Of a stretch of DNA of 20,841 nucleotides, positions 7,195-15,471 are shown piece by piece. Position 1 is the stretch's first letter, and every line of letters starts with the position of its first letter. The position numbers and the translations under genes were made by a program. The notes under the pieces were generated by a model. It saw nothing but the letters and a program-made list of their open reading frames with translations. It was not told the origin of the DNA and did no database searches. Origin of the DNA: Candidatus Beckwithbacteria bacterium (GTDB taxonomy: Bacteria > Patescibacteriota > Microgenomatia > UBA1400 > CG1-02-47-37); NCBI GenBank assembly GCA_030699295.1, contig JAUYJQ010000038.1, positions 1 to 20,841 of the forward strand, written 5' to 3'.

Positions 7195-8203
7195 GCTGCT
7201 TGAAGTAGTCGACCCAGGGGATCGGCGCCGGATCGATTTGGTGAAGCTGGGATAAATAAAAGTTGACATAGGCGCCAAACTGAATCAATTCAAACGCCTG
7301 GTCTAGCTTAGTCTTGGCAGTGGCTTCCCAGGTAACACTTGCCAGTTTGTTTTTGGCCACTACTTCCCGGGTTAAACTGAGGCGCTGCTGCAAACGGGCC
7401 GAATACAAGCTGGAACTGACAAACCAAAACATGGTGCTATCTGGGTTGCTTTGGGGAAATCGTAAGCCTTCCATCAGATGATGATTGAGCTCAGGCAGAT
7501 CGTGGCGGTGGGATAGATGTTTGGCATTTTCATTCATTTGGTTTTTGACTGTATGTGCCGGGCCGGTTAAATGCTCTCCCGCCACTAAGATAACTTGCTT
7601 GTTCTCCAGCTTAGCGGCAAAAGCTTCAGCTGTCTCCGGCTTAACTTGGTCCATGACCCTAACCAAGCCATCAATTATTACTTGAGTTAAGTTAAGCAGA
7701 CCGGCTTTATGACACAAAACCAGCTGGCCGATAACTGAATAACCGATGGCCATACGCGGTTGTTTTGAGGGGTTAAATACCGGATCGATTTTATAAACGG
7801 GTATATGATTGGCTGAAGCCGCTGCTAACAACTCTCCCCCGGCAGTAATCACCATTAGTTTAGCCTGCTTGGCTAAAGCCTGTTTAAAATTAGCCAGAGT
7901 TTCTTCGGTGGCTCCGGAATAACTGGAACAAATCACCAATGTTTGTTTATCCACCCAACCTGGCAATTGATAATCGTTAACTAAAATTAAAGGCCAAGCC
8001 AGCTCTTCTGCAAAAACCGATTCGATCAGCCTGGCCCCCAAAATAGAACCGCCCATGCCGCACATGACGATTTTATTAAAACTTCGATAACTTTCCGGGA
8101 CGACCACCTGTTGGGCCTCTTTCCAGGCGTGCCCGACCTGCTTGGCTAAATCAACCGCCGAGCCGTAAACATTACTTTTATCTAAGCGCGTCAACGTTGA
8201 CAC
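7172..8203 (-). CDS. Bifunctional phosphoglucose/phosphomannose isomerase
   Basis: Interconverts fructose-6-phosphate with glucose-6-phosphate and mannose-6-phosphate; cytosolic, archaeal-type PGI/PMI family (SIS domains), 343 residues. SIS domain 1 contains CGMGGSILGARLIE (48-61) and the phosphate loop SSYSGATEETL (93-103). The second half contains MNENAKHLSHRHDLPELNHHLMEGL (223-247), with the Glu and His expected at the active site. The C-terminal helix IPWVDYFKQRL carries Lys335, which resembles the catalytic Lys near the end of characterised members (inference). Residues L338-S343 and the stop codon are encoded entirely by REP-like hairpin copy 3, so the native C-terminus seems to have been replaced by the repeat. 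The start lies 26 bases inside the preceding phosphomannomutase gene. It pairs functionally with that mutase in hexose-phosphate metabolism. Confidence 0.9.
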   Translation of the reverse strand: MSTLTRLDKSNVYGSAVDLAKQVGHAWKEAQQVVVPESYRSFNKIVMCGMGGSILGARLIESVFAEELAWPLILVNDYQLPGWVDKQTLVICSSYSGATEETLANFKQALAKQAKLMVITAGGELLAAASANHIPVYKIDPVFNPSKQPRMAIGYSVIGQLVLCHKAGLLNLTQVIIDGLVRVMDQVKPETAEAFAAKLENKQVILVAGEHLTGPAHTVKNQMNENAKHLSHRHDLPELNHHLMEGLRFPQSNPDSTMFWFVSSSLYSARLQQRLSLTREVVAKNKLASVTWEATAKTKLDQAFELIQFGAYVNFYLSQLHQIDPAPIPWVDYFKQRLRGLSS

Positions 8204-9596
8204 CGTAGCTCCAATCGATCTCCGGGTGAGACTTAAATAATTTATTTAGCTTGAGCTTCAAAGCATCATATTCAGCCTGGGTTTTGGCCTCAAATTTAAC
8301 CGTCATATAGGGACCGTTTTGGCTGGCCCTGACTACTACCATTTGACTGGGGGTATCCAAGCGGACTCCGTCGATATCGACAATTTCCGGCTGGTTAAAC
8401 CAGGTAGTTATTTCCGGCCCCAGGGTATCCTTAATAAACTTAAACTTGATTTCGTCAGGCAGACCCAGCTTAATCTCCGGGCTGGAGAAGTATTTAGGCA
8501 GGCCGGCAACTGCTTGTTTGAGAGTCTGGTGTTGACGCTTTAAATAGGCCAATAGCCGCAAGGTGGCATAAGCGGCATCATCATGGCCGTACCAGTTGTC
8601 CATAAAAAAGAAGTGGCCGGACAGTTCGCCGCCAAACGGTGACCGCTCTTCCTTGACCTTGGCCTTGATAAAAGAATGCCCGGTTAACCACATTACCGGC
8701 CGGCCGCCAGCGGCGACAATGGTGTCTTTAACCAGTTTGGAGCAAAGCACATTAAAAACAATCGGCGCTCCGGGCAGATATTCCAGGACATCCTTGGCAA
8801 AAAGGGCGACTAAGACATCATTCCAGATTTTAGTGCCGTCCGAATCAACTATTCCCAACCGATCCCCGTCCGGGTCGTAGCAAACGCCTAAGTCGGCCTG
8901 GTTGGTTTTAACTCCTTTAGCCAAACGGTCTAGATAATCTGCTTCGGTCGGGTCGGGTGTGCCTAAGGGAAAGTTGCCGTCCAGGCTGGTGTTTTGTTCT
9001 ATCACCCGGCAGCCGAAACTGGTTAAAATCTGGGGCAAAAACATTCCCGGAGTACCGTTGCCGCAGTCGACGACAATTTTAAAGTCAAACTCCTGGGTAA
9101 ATTTGCGTTTAAGATCGGCCAAATATGCCGGGAAGACATCCCGCTTAACCAAAGTTCCGGGTTTAGTGCTTAAAGTAAACTTGCCGGCTTTAACCAGCTT
9201 TTTAAACTCAATAATTTCTTCTGAAATCATGGTGTCCGACCAACCGACGGCTAGCTTAAAGCCGTTATACTCTTTGGGGTTATGGGAAGCGGAAACTGAG
9301 ACGCCGCCTTTGATCTGCCATAAGTATTGGCCAAAATACATAAAATAAACTAAGCCCAAACCGACATCGGTGACATTTATCCCGCCTTCAAGCAGACCTT
9401 TGATAAAATTGGTTTTTATGGCTTCAGTATGAGTTCGGTTATCGCCGACGATCAGGCATTCGTTAATCCGTCTTTTTGTCAGCCAGGTGGCATAAGCCAG
9501 GCCTAAAATATAAGCGCCTTCTGGATTTAACTCTTGAGGAATTTTGCCGCGAATGTCATAACCCCGAAAAATGTTGTCAGCAATGACTGCGCTCAT
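8178..9596 (-). CDS. Phosphomannomutase/phosphoglucomutase
   Basis: Moves phosphate between C1 and C6 of mannose or glucose phosphate, supplying sugar nucleotides for the cell envelope and glycogen-like pools. It is 472 residues, normal for the alpha-D-phosphohexomutase family. The four-domain signatures are visible: FRGYDIRG at 10-17, the active phosphoserine in SVSASHNPKEYNG (Ser104), the Mg loop DPDGDRLG (241-248), the sugar-specificity loop GGELSGH (322-328), and the phosphate-binding RASQNGP (423-429). GELSGH is compatible with dual Man/Glc use (ManB/AlgC type) rather than glucosamine mutase. It begins 3 bases after the HolA-like stop and overlaps the isomerase by 26 bases, so the two enzymes are probably translated together. 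Confidence 0.94.
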   Translation of the reverse strand: MSAVIADNIFRGYDIRGKIPQELNPEGAYILGLAYATWLTKRRINECLIVGDNRTHTEAIKTNFIKGLLEGGINVTDVGLGLVYFMYFGQYLWQIKGGVSVSASHNPKEYNGFKLAVGWSDTMISEEIIEFKKLVKAGKFTLSTKPGTLVKRDVFPAYLADLKRKFTQEFDFKIVVDCGNGTPGMFLPQILTSFGCRVIEQNTSLDGNFPLGTPDPTEADYLDRLAKGVKTNQADLGVCYDPDGDRLGIVDSDGTKIWNDVLVALFAKDVLEYLPGAPIVFNVLCSKLVKDTIVAAGGRPVMWLTGHSFIKAKVKEERSPFGGELSGHFFFMDNWYGHDDAAYATLRLLAYLKRQHQTLKQAVAGLPKYFSSPEIKLGLPDEIKFKFIKDTLGPEITTWFNQPEIVDIDGVRLDTPSQMVVVRASQNGPYMTVKFEAKTQAEYDALKLKLNKLFKSHPEIDWSYGVNVDALR

Positions 9597-9599
9597 GTC

Positions 9600-10109
9600 T
9601 CATAATAACAATTCCAGCTGGGTACGTAAAGGGACGTCGCTTTTGCCTGATTTAAGATCCAGTTCCACCAGATACATTTTTTTTAACAGCTCTACTTGCT
9701 GGCGCCGGCTGGCTTGACGATGGAGCAAGTACCAAACCAGCTCGACCGGCTCGGTTTTGAGGCACAGCTCCAGATCAGCCAGCTTCAACGAGTTTAGAAA
9801 CTGCCATAGAACCGCCGGAATTTTAAACTCTTTCGTCTTTACTTGAGGCAGTTTTTTAAGTTGAGTCACGGTTAATTTTTTCCCCTCCCATAAATATATA
9901 TCCATATCTGAACCCAGCACTTGTTTTAAAAGAGGTGAATTGATTAAGCCTTCTATAACTAGCGGTTGGCTGGCACCATATAACTCCCGGCTGTTAAGCA
10001 CCTGGGCCAAACTTTCGGGTGTCAACTGTTTAGCGTCAAAGCGCTTAGCCCCTTGGGGTAGAGCCTTCCGGCTGGAAACAGTATCCTGGCCATGAAACAG
10101 ATTGATCAT
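9600..10109 (-). CDS. Small HolA-like (DNA polymerase III delta-like) protein
   Basis: 169 residues. The N-terminus MINLFHGQDTVSSRKAL resembles the start of the clamp-loader delta subunit (a Y/F-G-x-D-x-x-x-x-R pattern), and the C-terminus (about 125-169: WYLLHRQASRRQQ, then LVELDLKSGKSDVPLRTQLELLL) resembles the delta C-terminal helical collar, where LDLKSGK followed by LELLL is characteristic. Usual HolA is about 320-350 residues, so most of the AAA+-like middle part is missing. The function is unproven: it may be a degenerate paralogue or a collar-only partner. A true holA may lie elsewhere in the genome. It shares an ATGA overlap with the upstream metallopeptidase gene and sits 3 bases from the mutase, so it is embedded in the energy operon. 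The similarity is judged by eye only. Confidence 0.55.
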   Translation of the reverse strand: MINLFHGQDTVSSRKALPQGAKRFDAKQLTPESLAQVLNSRELYGASQPLVIEGLINSPLLKQVLGSDMDIYLWEGKKLTVTQLKKLPQVKTKEFKIPAVLWQFLNSLKLADLELCLKTEPVELVWYLLHRQASRRQQVELLKKMYLVELDLKSGKSDVPLRTQLELLL

Positions 10110-10438
10110 AGATTTTTAAACAAACGGCGCCAATGTGGCAGCAGGCTGCCGGAAAAGTTTTTGGGAATGTGGGCCAGTTCATGGACTAAGACCCGGGTTT
10201 GATCTTTGTCTGAAAGATGATCAAACTTTTCTGAGAGCACTTCAATAATATAAGCCGGGTCGGTGTTTAAGGCCATCTGCCAAATTTTAGGAAAGGCCCA
10301 AATTCGGGCCCTGGCCCGGGCCGTGGAGCCGTGGCTTCTGAAGCAAAAAACTCTGGAAACCTTGATGTGCGGGTAATCACCGGTTCTTAAAACTTGCTTT
10401 AACTGGCGGCGAATGTCCGGGGCTGGCCTTACTTCCAT
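10106..10438 (-). CDS. Putative minimal zinc metallopeptidase (COG4900-like)
   Basis: 110 residues. The clearest feature is VLVHELAHIPKNFSGSLLPH at 83-102: a HExxH zinc-binding motif (His86, Glu87, His90), followed by PKNFSGxxxPH with His102 as the likely third ligand. This arrangement matches small predicted metallopeptidases found in archaea, phages and candidate-phylum bacteria. No signal peptide or membrane segment is seen, so it is probably cytosolic. The N-terminal half (PHIKVSRVFCFRSHGSTARARARIW) is basic and might bind nucleic acid or another partner (inference). The substrate is unknown. The start lies 10 bases inside the atpC end and the stop overlaps the next gene by ATGA, so expression is tied to the ATP synthase operon. 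Confidence 0.7.
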   Translation of the reverse strand: MEVRPAPDIRRQLKQVLRTGDYPHIKVSRVFCFRSHGSTARARARIWAFPKIWQMALNTDPAYIIEVLSEKFDHLSDKDQTRVLVHELAHIPKNFSGSLLPHWRRLFKNL

Positions 10439-10842
10439 AAGTGGCGCCGCCGGGCGACTTTGAGCTCAAAAACTGCCCGTCTTAAGTCGGCTGAGGCTAG
10501 GGCATATTCGCGCTCTGACAAACCTTGTTTTAAAGCCTCTTCGGCTTTTTTCTTGGCCTCTTCGACCTTAAAAATGTCGATTTCGTCAGCCCTAACGGCG
10601 CTGTCGGCCATGACACTGACTTCATTATTATGGACATCCAGCAGACCGCCGCCGACGGCTAGTATTTCAATCCGCGGCCCGTCAAAAATATACAGTTCTC
10701 CGGCAGTTAGCTGGGTTAACAGAGCCACATGGCCGGGCAGGATACCGATTTGACCGTCAGCTCCCGGGGCCACCACCAAATCGATATCACTACTGAATAT
10801 CTCCGCTTCCTGAGTTAAAACTTCTAAGTGGAGTTTGCTCAT
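10429..10842 (-). CDS. atpC: F1 ATP synthase epsilon subunit
   Basis: Rotor stalk subunit that links gamma to the c-ring and can inhibit ATP hydrolysis through its C-terminal helices; 137 residues, normal length. The N-terminal beta-sandwich (1-85) contains the family run LEVLTQEAEIFSSDIDLVVAPGADG, GILPGHVALLTQL and VGGGLLDVHNNEVSVMAD. The C-terminal two-helix part (about 88-137) is present and rich in Glu, Lys and Arg. It overlaps the atpD stop by 4 bases and is followed by a 10-base overlap with the metallopeptidase gene. Confidence 0.96.
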   Translation of the reverse strand: MSKLHLEVLTQEAEIFSSDIDLVVAPGADGQIGILPGHVALLTQLTAGELYIFDGPRIEILAVGGGLLDVHNNEVSVMADSAVRADEIDIFKVEEAKKKAEEALKQGLSEREYALASADLRRAVFELKVARRRHLWK

Positions 10843-12236
10843 AACTTCTTGGCTTGCTCGACCGCTTCCTGAATCGTCCCGATCATGTAGAAAGCCTGCT
10901 CCGGCAGTGAATCGTGTTTGCCGTCGAGAATCTCTTTAAAACCCTGAAGGGTTTCGGAAATTTTGACATAGCGGCCGGAACTGCCGGTAAACTGCTCGGC
11001 TACAAAAAACGGCTGGGTTAAAAAGCGCTGAATTTTTCTGGCCCTGGAAACGGCTAACTTGTCTTCGTCTGATAGTTCATCAATACCCAAGATGGCGATA
11101 ATATCCTGGAGATCTTTATAGCGCTGGAGGACTTTTTGCACCCGCCGGGCGATTTGGTAGTGTTCGTCACCAACTGCCTCTGGCGAGAGAATTTTCGAAG
11201 AGGAAGATAACGGATCAACTGCCGGATACAACGCCTGTTCGGCCAAGGCCCGCTCCAGAGCAATCGATGAATCAAGGTGGGCAAAGGTAGTTACAGGGGC
11301 CGGGTCAGTGTAGTCGTCAGCCGGAACGTAAACCGCCTGAAATGAAGTGATCGAGCCTTTCTTAGTCGAAGTAATTCTCTCCTGCAAGCTGGCCATTTCT
11401 GAAGCCAAAGTCGGTTGGTAACCGACAGCCGAAGGGATCCGGCCCAGCAGGGCCGAGACTTCCGAACCGGCTTGAGAAAACCTAAAGATATTATCGATAA
11501 ATAAGAGCACGTCTTCGCCTTTTTGGTCCCGGAAATACTCGGCAAAAGTCAGGCCGGTTAAGGCTACCCGCAAACGGGCCCCGGGTGGTTCATTCATCTG
11601 CCCGAAAACCATGACTGTATTTTTCAGCACGCCGGAGCTCTTCATTTCCTGATAAAGATCGTTGCCTTCCCGGGTGCGTTCGCCGACGCCGGCAAAAACC
11701 GAGTGGCCCGAGTGCTCTTCGGCGATGTTTCTGATTAGCTCCTGAATAATCACTGTTTTACCGACTCCGGCTCCGCCGAATGCCGCCACTTTGCCGCCCC
11801 GGGCAAAGGGGCAAATCAGGTCAATCACTTTAATGCCTGTTTCTAACATCTGAGGCTTGGCTTCAATCTCAGTTAACTTGGGGCTAGCCCGGTGAATCGA
11901 GGTCAACTTACCGGGTTTGAGCGGTTTACCGGAGTCAATTACTTCGCCTAAAACATTGAAGATCCGCCCCAGAGCCTGATTGCCGACGGGAATGCTGATG
12001 GGTTTACCGGTATCGACTACCGGCAGATGGCGCTTTAAGCCGTCGGTTGAACCCATAGCAATAGTTTTCACCTGGTGGTTGCCCATATGCTGTTGGACTT
12101 CTAAAACCAGAGTTTTCTTATTCGGCAAAGCCACGGTTAGAGCGTTATAAATCGGCGGCAGATCTCCCGGAAAGTAGACGTCGACGATAACCGAGATAAT
12201 TTGGGTGATTTGGCCGACTAATTTAGTGGTGGGCAT
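10839..12236 (-). CDS. atpD: F1 ATP synthase beta subunit (catalytic)
   Basis: Catalytic subunit of the F1 hexamer; 465 residues. Walker A is GGAGVGKT at 154-161, with catalytic Glu186 in GVGERTREGNDLY, Walker B VLLFIDNIFRF, ALLGRIPSAVGYQPTLASEM (262-281), and the epsilon-contacting loop IDELSDED (385-392; usually DELSEED). All nucleotide-site residues inspected are present, so this is an active beta rather than alpha or a V-type subunit. It begins 2 bases after atpG ends and ends with a 4-base overlap with atpC. Confidence 0.98.
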   Translation of the reverse strand: MPTTKLVGQITQIISVIVDVYFPGDLPPIYNALTVALPNKKTLVLEVQQHMGNHQVKTIAMGSTDGLKRHLPVVDTGKPISIPVGNQALGRIFNVLGEVIDSGKPLKPGKLTSIHRASPKLTEIEAKPQMLETGIKVIDLICPFARGGKVAAFGGAGVGKTVIIQELIRNIAEEHSGHSVFAGVGERTREGNDLYQEMKSSGVLKNTVMVFGQMNEPPGARLRVALTGLTFAEYFRDQKGEDVLLFIDNIFRFSQAGSEVSALLGRIPSAVGYQPTLASEMASLQERITSTKKGSITSFQAVYVPADDYTDPAPVTTFAHLDSSIALERALAEQALYPAVDPLSSSSKILSPEAVGDEHYQIARRVQKVLQRYKDLQDIIAILGIDELSDEDKLAVSRARKIQRFLTQPFFVAEQFTGSSGRYVKISETLQGFKEILDGKHDSLPEQAFYMIGTIQEAVEQAKKL

Positions 12237-12238
12237 AA

Positions 12239-13153
12239 TTATTCAATCGCCAGACGACTGGTGACGACGTCCAAGAGCTCATTAGTAATCCGGCTTTGAC
12301 GGGCTTGATTAAACTCCAGGGTTAATTGGCTGACCACGTCCAAAGCGTTGTCGTGGGCGCTTTTCATAGCCACCATCCGGGCCGAATGCTCTGAGGCCAG
12401 GCTTTCCAGCAAAGTGTGATAAAGCTGCAGTTCCACATATTGGGGCAGGAGCGAGTCGAAAATGGTGGCCGCTTCCGGTTCAAAGACGTATTCGGCTTCA
12501 AGGGTTGACAGTTCCCCCTTGGGTAAAGCAGTAGTGGCAATCGGCAACAGCTGTTTGACAGCCAATTTTTGGCTGATAGTGGAAATAAACTCCATGTAGC
12601 TTAAAAAGGCCATGTGATAATCTGCCAGCTTGAAGCCGTCAATAATCAGCCGGGATAAAGGTAAGACGTCGGCAAAATGGGGCCGGTCGCCTAAAGTGGC
12701 AAACTCAGCCAGCAACTGGCGGCCGGTTCTTAAGACATGTTCTTTGGCTTTACGGCCGATGGTCACAAAAGTTATCTTGGTTTTGGCCGGCAGGGAGTAG
12801 TTAACGGTCAGATCTTTCAACCACTTTTCCAAACCCCGAAACAGATTGGTATTTAACCCGCCGCACAGGGACTTATCAGTCGAGAACAAAACCACTAGTA
12901 CCGAAAACTCATTTTTGTTGTCCCAGCCGATCCGGGGATCATTTAGTAAAAAATGCTCGGATTGAGTCTTGGCTTTTTGGGACAGAGACGTGATCACTTG
13001 GTACATCTTTTGGGAAAACGGCCGGGAGTTAACCGCCAGGGCTTGGGCCCGTTTCATCTTGGCGGCGGAAACCATTTCCATCGCTTTAGTAATCTGGCTG
13101 ATATTTTGGCTGGAGCGGATCCGGCGTTTAATTAGTCGGGTTGATTGGCTCAT
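12239..13153 (-). CDS. atpG: F1 ATP synthase gamma subunit
   Basis: Central rotating shaft; 304 residues against about 285-290 usually. The N-terminal helix (RLIKRRIRSSQNISQITKAMEMVSAAKMKRAQ) and the C-terminal helix (SAHDNALDVVSQLTLEFNQARQSRITNELLDVVTSRLAI) form the conserved coiled coil. The middle Rossmann-like part contains FSTDKSLCGGLN, the family GLCG region in altered form. The slight extra length is in the middle domain. It overlaps the atpA end by 4 bases. Confidence 0.96.
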   Translation of the reverse strand: MSQSTRLIKRRIRSSQNISQITKAMEMVSAAKMKRAQALAVNSRPFSQKMYQVITSLSQKAKTQSEHFLLNDPRIGWDNKNEFSVLVVLFSTDKSLCGGLNTNLFRGLEKWLKDLTVNYSLPAKTKITFVTIGRKAKEHVLRTGRQLLAEFATLGDRPHFADVLPLSRLIIDGFKLADYHMAFLSYMEFISTISQKLAVKQLLPIATTALPKGELSTLEAEYVFEPEAATIFDSLLPQYVELQLYHTLLESLASEHSARMVAMKSAHDNALDVVSQLTLEFNQARQSRITNELLDVVTSRLAIE

Positions 13154-14646
13154 AATTTATGGCTGGTATTAAATTTTGTGGTCGCTTTTTCCAAAACCTT
13201 AATCATTTTTTCGCTTAAGATTTTTTCTGCTTTGAGATCCTTTTTTAACTGCGGCTGGTTAGCGGCGATATGTTTTAAGTATTCTGCCTGCCAAACCTTG
13301 ACTTTGTCCACCGGTACTTGATCCAGATAACCATTGGTAACAGCCCAAATGATCAGGACTTCGTCGACAATGGATAAAGGCTGATCCCAGCCTTGTTTAA
13401 GGATTTCGGTAATCCGGATGCCCCGGTCGAGCCGGGCCCGGGTGACTTGATCCAGATCTGATGAAAATTGGGCAAAAGCGGCTAACTCCCGGTATTGAGC
13501 CAGCTCCATCCTGAGCTTGCCGGCCACTTGGCGCATGGCCTTAATTTGGGCGTCGCCGCCGACCCGGGAAACTGACAGCCCGGCATTGATCGCCGGCCGG
13601 ACACCGGCATTAAACAGATCAGTTTCCAGGTAGATCTGGCCGTCGGTAATGGAGACTACATTGGTCGGAATATAGGCAGAAATGTCTCCGGCCTGGGTTT
13701 CGATGATCGGCAAAGCCGTAATCGAACCGCCGCCATTCTCCTGATTTAATTTACAAGCCCGTTCCAGTAAGCGGGAGTGCAGGTAGAAAACGTCACCCGG
13801 ATAAGCTTCCCGGCCGGAGGGGCGCCGGAGTAAGAGTGATAGTTCCCGGTAGGCCCAGGCGTGTTTGGTTAAATCATCATAAACCACCAGGACGTCTTTG
13901 CCATCTTTGGCAAAAGATTCGGCGATGGCTACCCCGGCATAAGGTGCCAGGTACTGTAAGGTGGCCGAGGCTGAGGCGTTGGCGGCCACCACGATAGTAT
14001 GCTCCATGGCTTTGTAACGATTAAGGGTGGTCACCAACTGAGCGGTAGAAGCCGCTTTCTGGCCGATCACCACGTAAACACAGATCAAGTTTTCATTTTT
14101 CTGGTTGATGATAGTGGTTAAAGCGATGGCTGATTTGCCGGTGGAGCGGTCGCCGATAATTAACTCTCTTTGGCCCCGGCCGATGGGGATCATAGAGTCA
14201 ATGGCCGTAATTCCGGTTTGCACCGGTTGTTTGACTTTTTCCCGGTCAATTACTCCGGGGGCGATTCTCTCCAAAGGCATGTTGACATTAGTCTGCGGCT
14301 CCGGCCGGCCATCTAAAGCCTTGCCCAAAGGGTCAACCACCCGGCCCAGCAGGGCCGGCCCAGCCGGGACTTCCAGAATTTTACCGCTAATCTGAACTTC
14401 ATCGCCTTCTTTTAAGTGTTCGCTATTACCCAAAACAATGGCCCCGATTAAATTCTGGCCCAGATTTAACACCAAGCCCCGGGTTTTTTGGGGTAACTCG
14501 ACAATTTCGGCCATCATGGCTTCGGACAAACCGGCAATGGTGACCACCCCGTCACCAACTTTGGTAATCCGGCCGGTGCTTTTGGTTTTAACTTGCGGTT
14601 CGTAGCTGGTTATCCTTTGGCTTATGGCTTTGGCAATATCAATCAT
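13150..14646 (-). CDS. atpA: F1 ATP synthase alpha subunit
   Basis: Non-catalytic nucleotide-binding subunit of F1; 498 residues. The N-terminal beta-barrel with GRITKVGDGVVTIAGL (25-40) is followed by Walker A GDRSTGKS at 165-172, VVYDDLTKHAWAYRELSLLLRRPSGREAYPGDVFYLHSRLLERA (254-297 approximately), and the arginine finger Arg361 in SVSRVGGDAQ. The C-terminal helical domain runs from about 380. It overlaps atpH by 8 bases and atpG by 4. The N-terminal helix that normally binds the delta subunit is present (MIDIAKAISQRI), although delta itself is short here. Confidence 0.98.
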   Translation of the reverse strand: MIDIAKAISQRITSYEPQVKTKSTGRITKVGDGVVTIAGLSEAMMAEIVELPQKTRGLVLNLGQNLIGAIVLGNSEHLKEGDEVQISGKILEVPAGPALLGRVVDPLGKALDGRPEPQTNVNMPLERIAPGVIDREKVKQPVQTGITAIDSMIPIGRGQRELIIGDRSTGKSAIALTTIINQKNENLICVYVVIGQKAASTAQLVTTLNRYKAMEHTIVVAANASASATLQYLAPYAGVAIAESFAKDGKDVLVVYDDLTKHAWAYRELSLLLRRPSGREAYPGDVFYLHSRLLERACKLNQENGGGSITALPIIETQAGDISAYIPTNVVSITDGQIYLETDLFNAGVRPAINAGLSVSRVGGDAQIKAMRQVAGKLRMELAQYRELAAFAQFSSDLDQVTRARLDRGIRITEILKQGWDQPLSIVDEVLIIWAVTNGYLDQVPVDKVKVWQAEYLKHIAANQPQLKKDLKAEKILSEKMIKVLEKATTKFNTSHKL

Positions 14647-14977
14647 AAGCCAGGCTTTCGTTTATTTGTTTTAATTTCTCGTTTAAGCTTAAGTCAATGA
14701 TTTTTCCGGCCCAGGCAATTCTCAGGCCGCCGATCAGCTGCTTGTCCAGCTTATTTTTAAGCCGGATTGGGCGCTTGAGCAGCTTGGTTAAAGTTTGGTT
14801 TAAAGCCTGTTTTTGACCGGGGGTTAAAGGTGAGGCGGTGGTAACCTCGGCTAAATTTGGATCAGCGTGAAGAAAGCCGGCTTGGGTCAAAGCCGAGGCT
14901 ACTTCCGGTAACAGTTCCAGCTGATGCTTGCTTTTAAGATAATCTACTATTCCGGCCACAATCGTATCCACGCTCAT
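14639..14977 (-). CDS. atpH: F1 ATP synthase delta subunit, short form
   Basis: Peripheral-stalk subunit joining F1 to subunit b. Only 112 residues, against about 175-185 in typical bacteria. The C-terminal part matches the family: VTTASPLTPGQKQALNQTLTKLL, IRLKNKLDKQLIGGLRIAWAGKIIDLSLNEKLKQI (about 64-106). The usual N-terminal six-helix domain, which docks on the alpha N-termini, is reduced to about 40 residues. Position between atpF and atpA and the GGLRIxxxGKIIDxS motif make the identity firm. No upstream in-frame extension is possible without running into atpF, whose stop overlaps this start by 4 bases. Truncation by frameshift was considered, but the flanking frames give no delta-like N-terminus. 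Confidence 0.88.
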   Translation of the reverse strand: MSVDTIVAGIVDYLKSKHQLELLPEVASALTQAGFLHADPNLAEVTTASPLTPGQKQALNQTLTKLLKRPIRLKNKLDKQLIGGLRIAWAGKIIDLSLNEKLKQINESLAYD

Positions 14978-15459
14978 GACAACTTCCTTAACTCTTTTAT
15001 CTGTTGGTCAACAATCCGCTTTTGCTCCTGATTGGTTAGGCTGGTTTTTAGCACTTGGCGGGTGGTAGTCACCACTAAATCACCAATCCGGCCGCGCAGG
15101 CGTTTTTCTTCCTGGGCCAGAGTATCAGCCAGGAGTGCCAGCTTTTTGTCGACCGCTTGCTCGGCTTCACTTTGGGCGGTACTGATGATTCGCTTGCCGG
15201 CTTTATCAGCCAGCTGTTTGGCGGCTTCCAGTATTTGTACCGCTTCTTTTTCGGCTTCACTTAAAGCCTGCTGTTTGAGGACGGCAATTTTTTCTTTTTC
15301 TTTGAAAGTCTCTTCAGCCGTCTTGATCGAGTCTTCAATTTTTTTATTCCGCAGCTCAATCACCTTTAAAATCGGCCGGTAGAGAAACCGGTTTAACAGA
15401 AAAATCAGGACCCCGAAATTAACGACCTGAAACAGTAGTTGGTACCATCTAATTTCCAT
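14974..15459 (-). CDS. atpF: Fo ATP synthase b subunit
   Basis: Peripheral stalk dimer; 161 residues. There is one membrane segment near residues 6-24 (YQLLFQVVNFGVLIFLLNRF), then a long charged helix with heptad-like Ala/Glu/Lys runs (about 35-150), as expected for the right-handed coiled coil. RPILKVIELRNKKI is the standard neck. A ribosome binding site AAGGA (rc of 15469-15473) overlaps the atpE stop and lies 9 bases from the ATG. It overlaps atpH by 4 bases. Confidence 0.95.
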   Translation of the reverse strand: MEIRWYQLLFQVVNFGVLIFLLNRFLYRPILKVIELRNKKIEDSIKTAEETFKEKEKIAVLKQQALSEAEKEAVQILEAAKQLADKAGKRIISTAQSEAEQAVDKKLALLADTLAQEEKRLRGRIGDLVVTTTRQVLKTSLTNQEQKRIVDQQIKELRKLS

Positions 15460-15471
15460 GATTTTTGGTCC

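Noticed and set aside
14978..15100. Frameshifted missing N-terminus of AtpH
   Set aside because: The bases upstream of the AtpH start are occupied by a well-supported AtpF C-terminus, and no delta-like sequence appears in the other frames.
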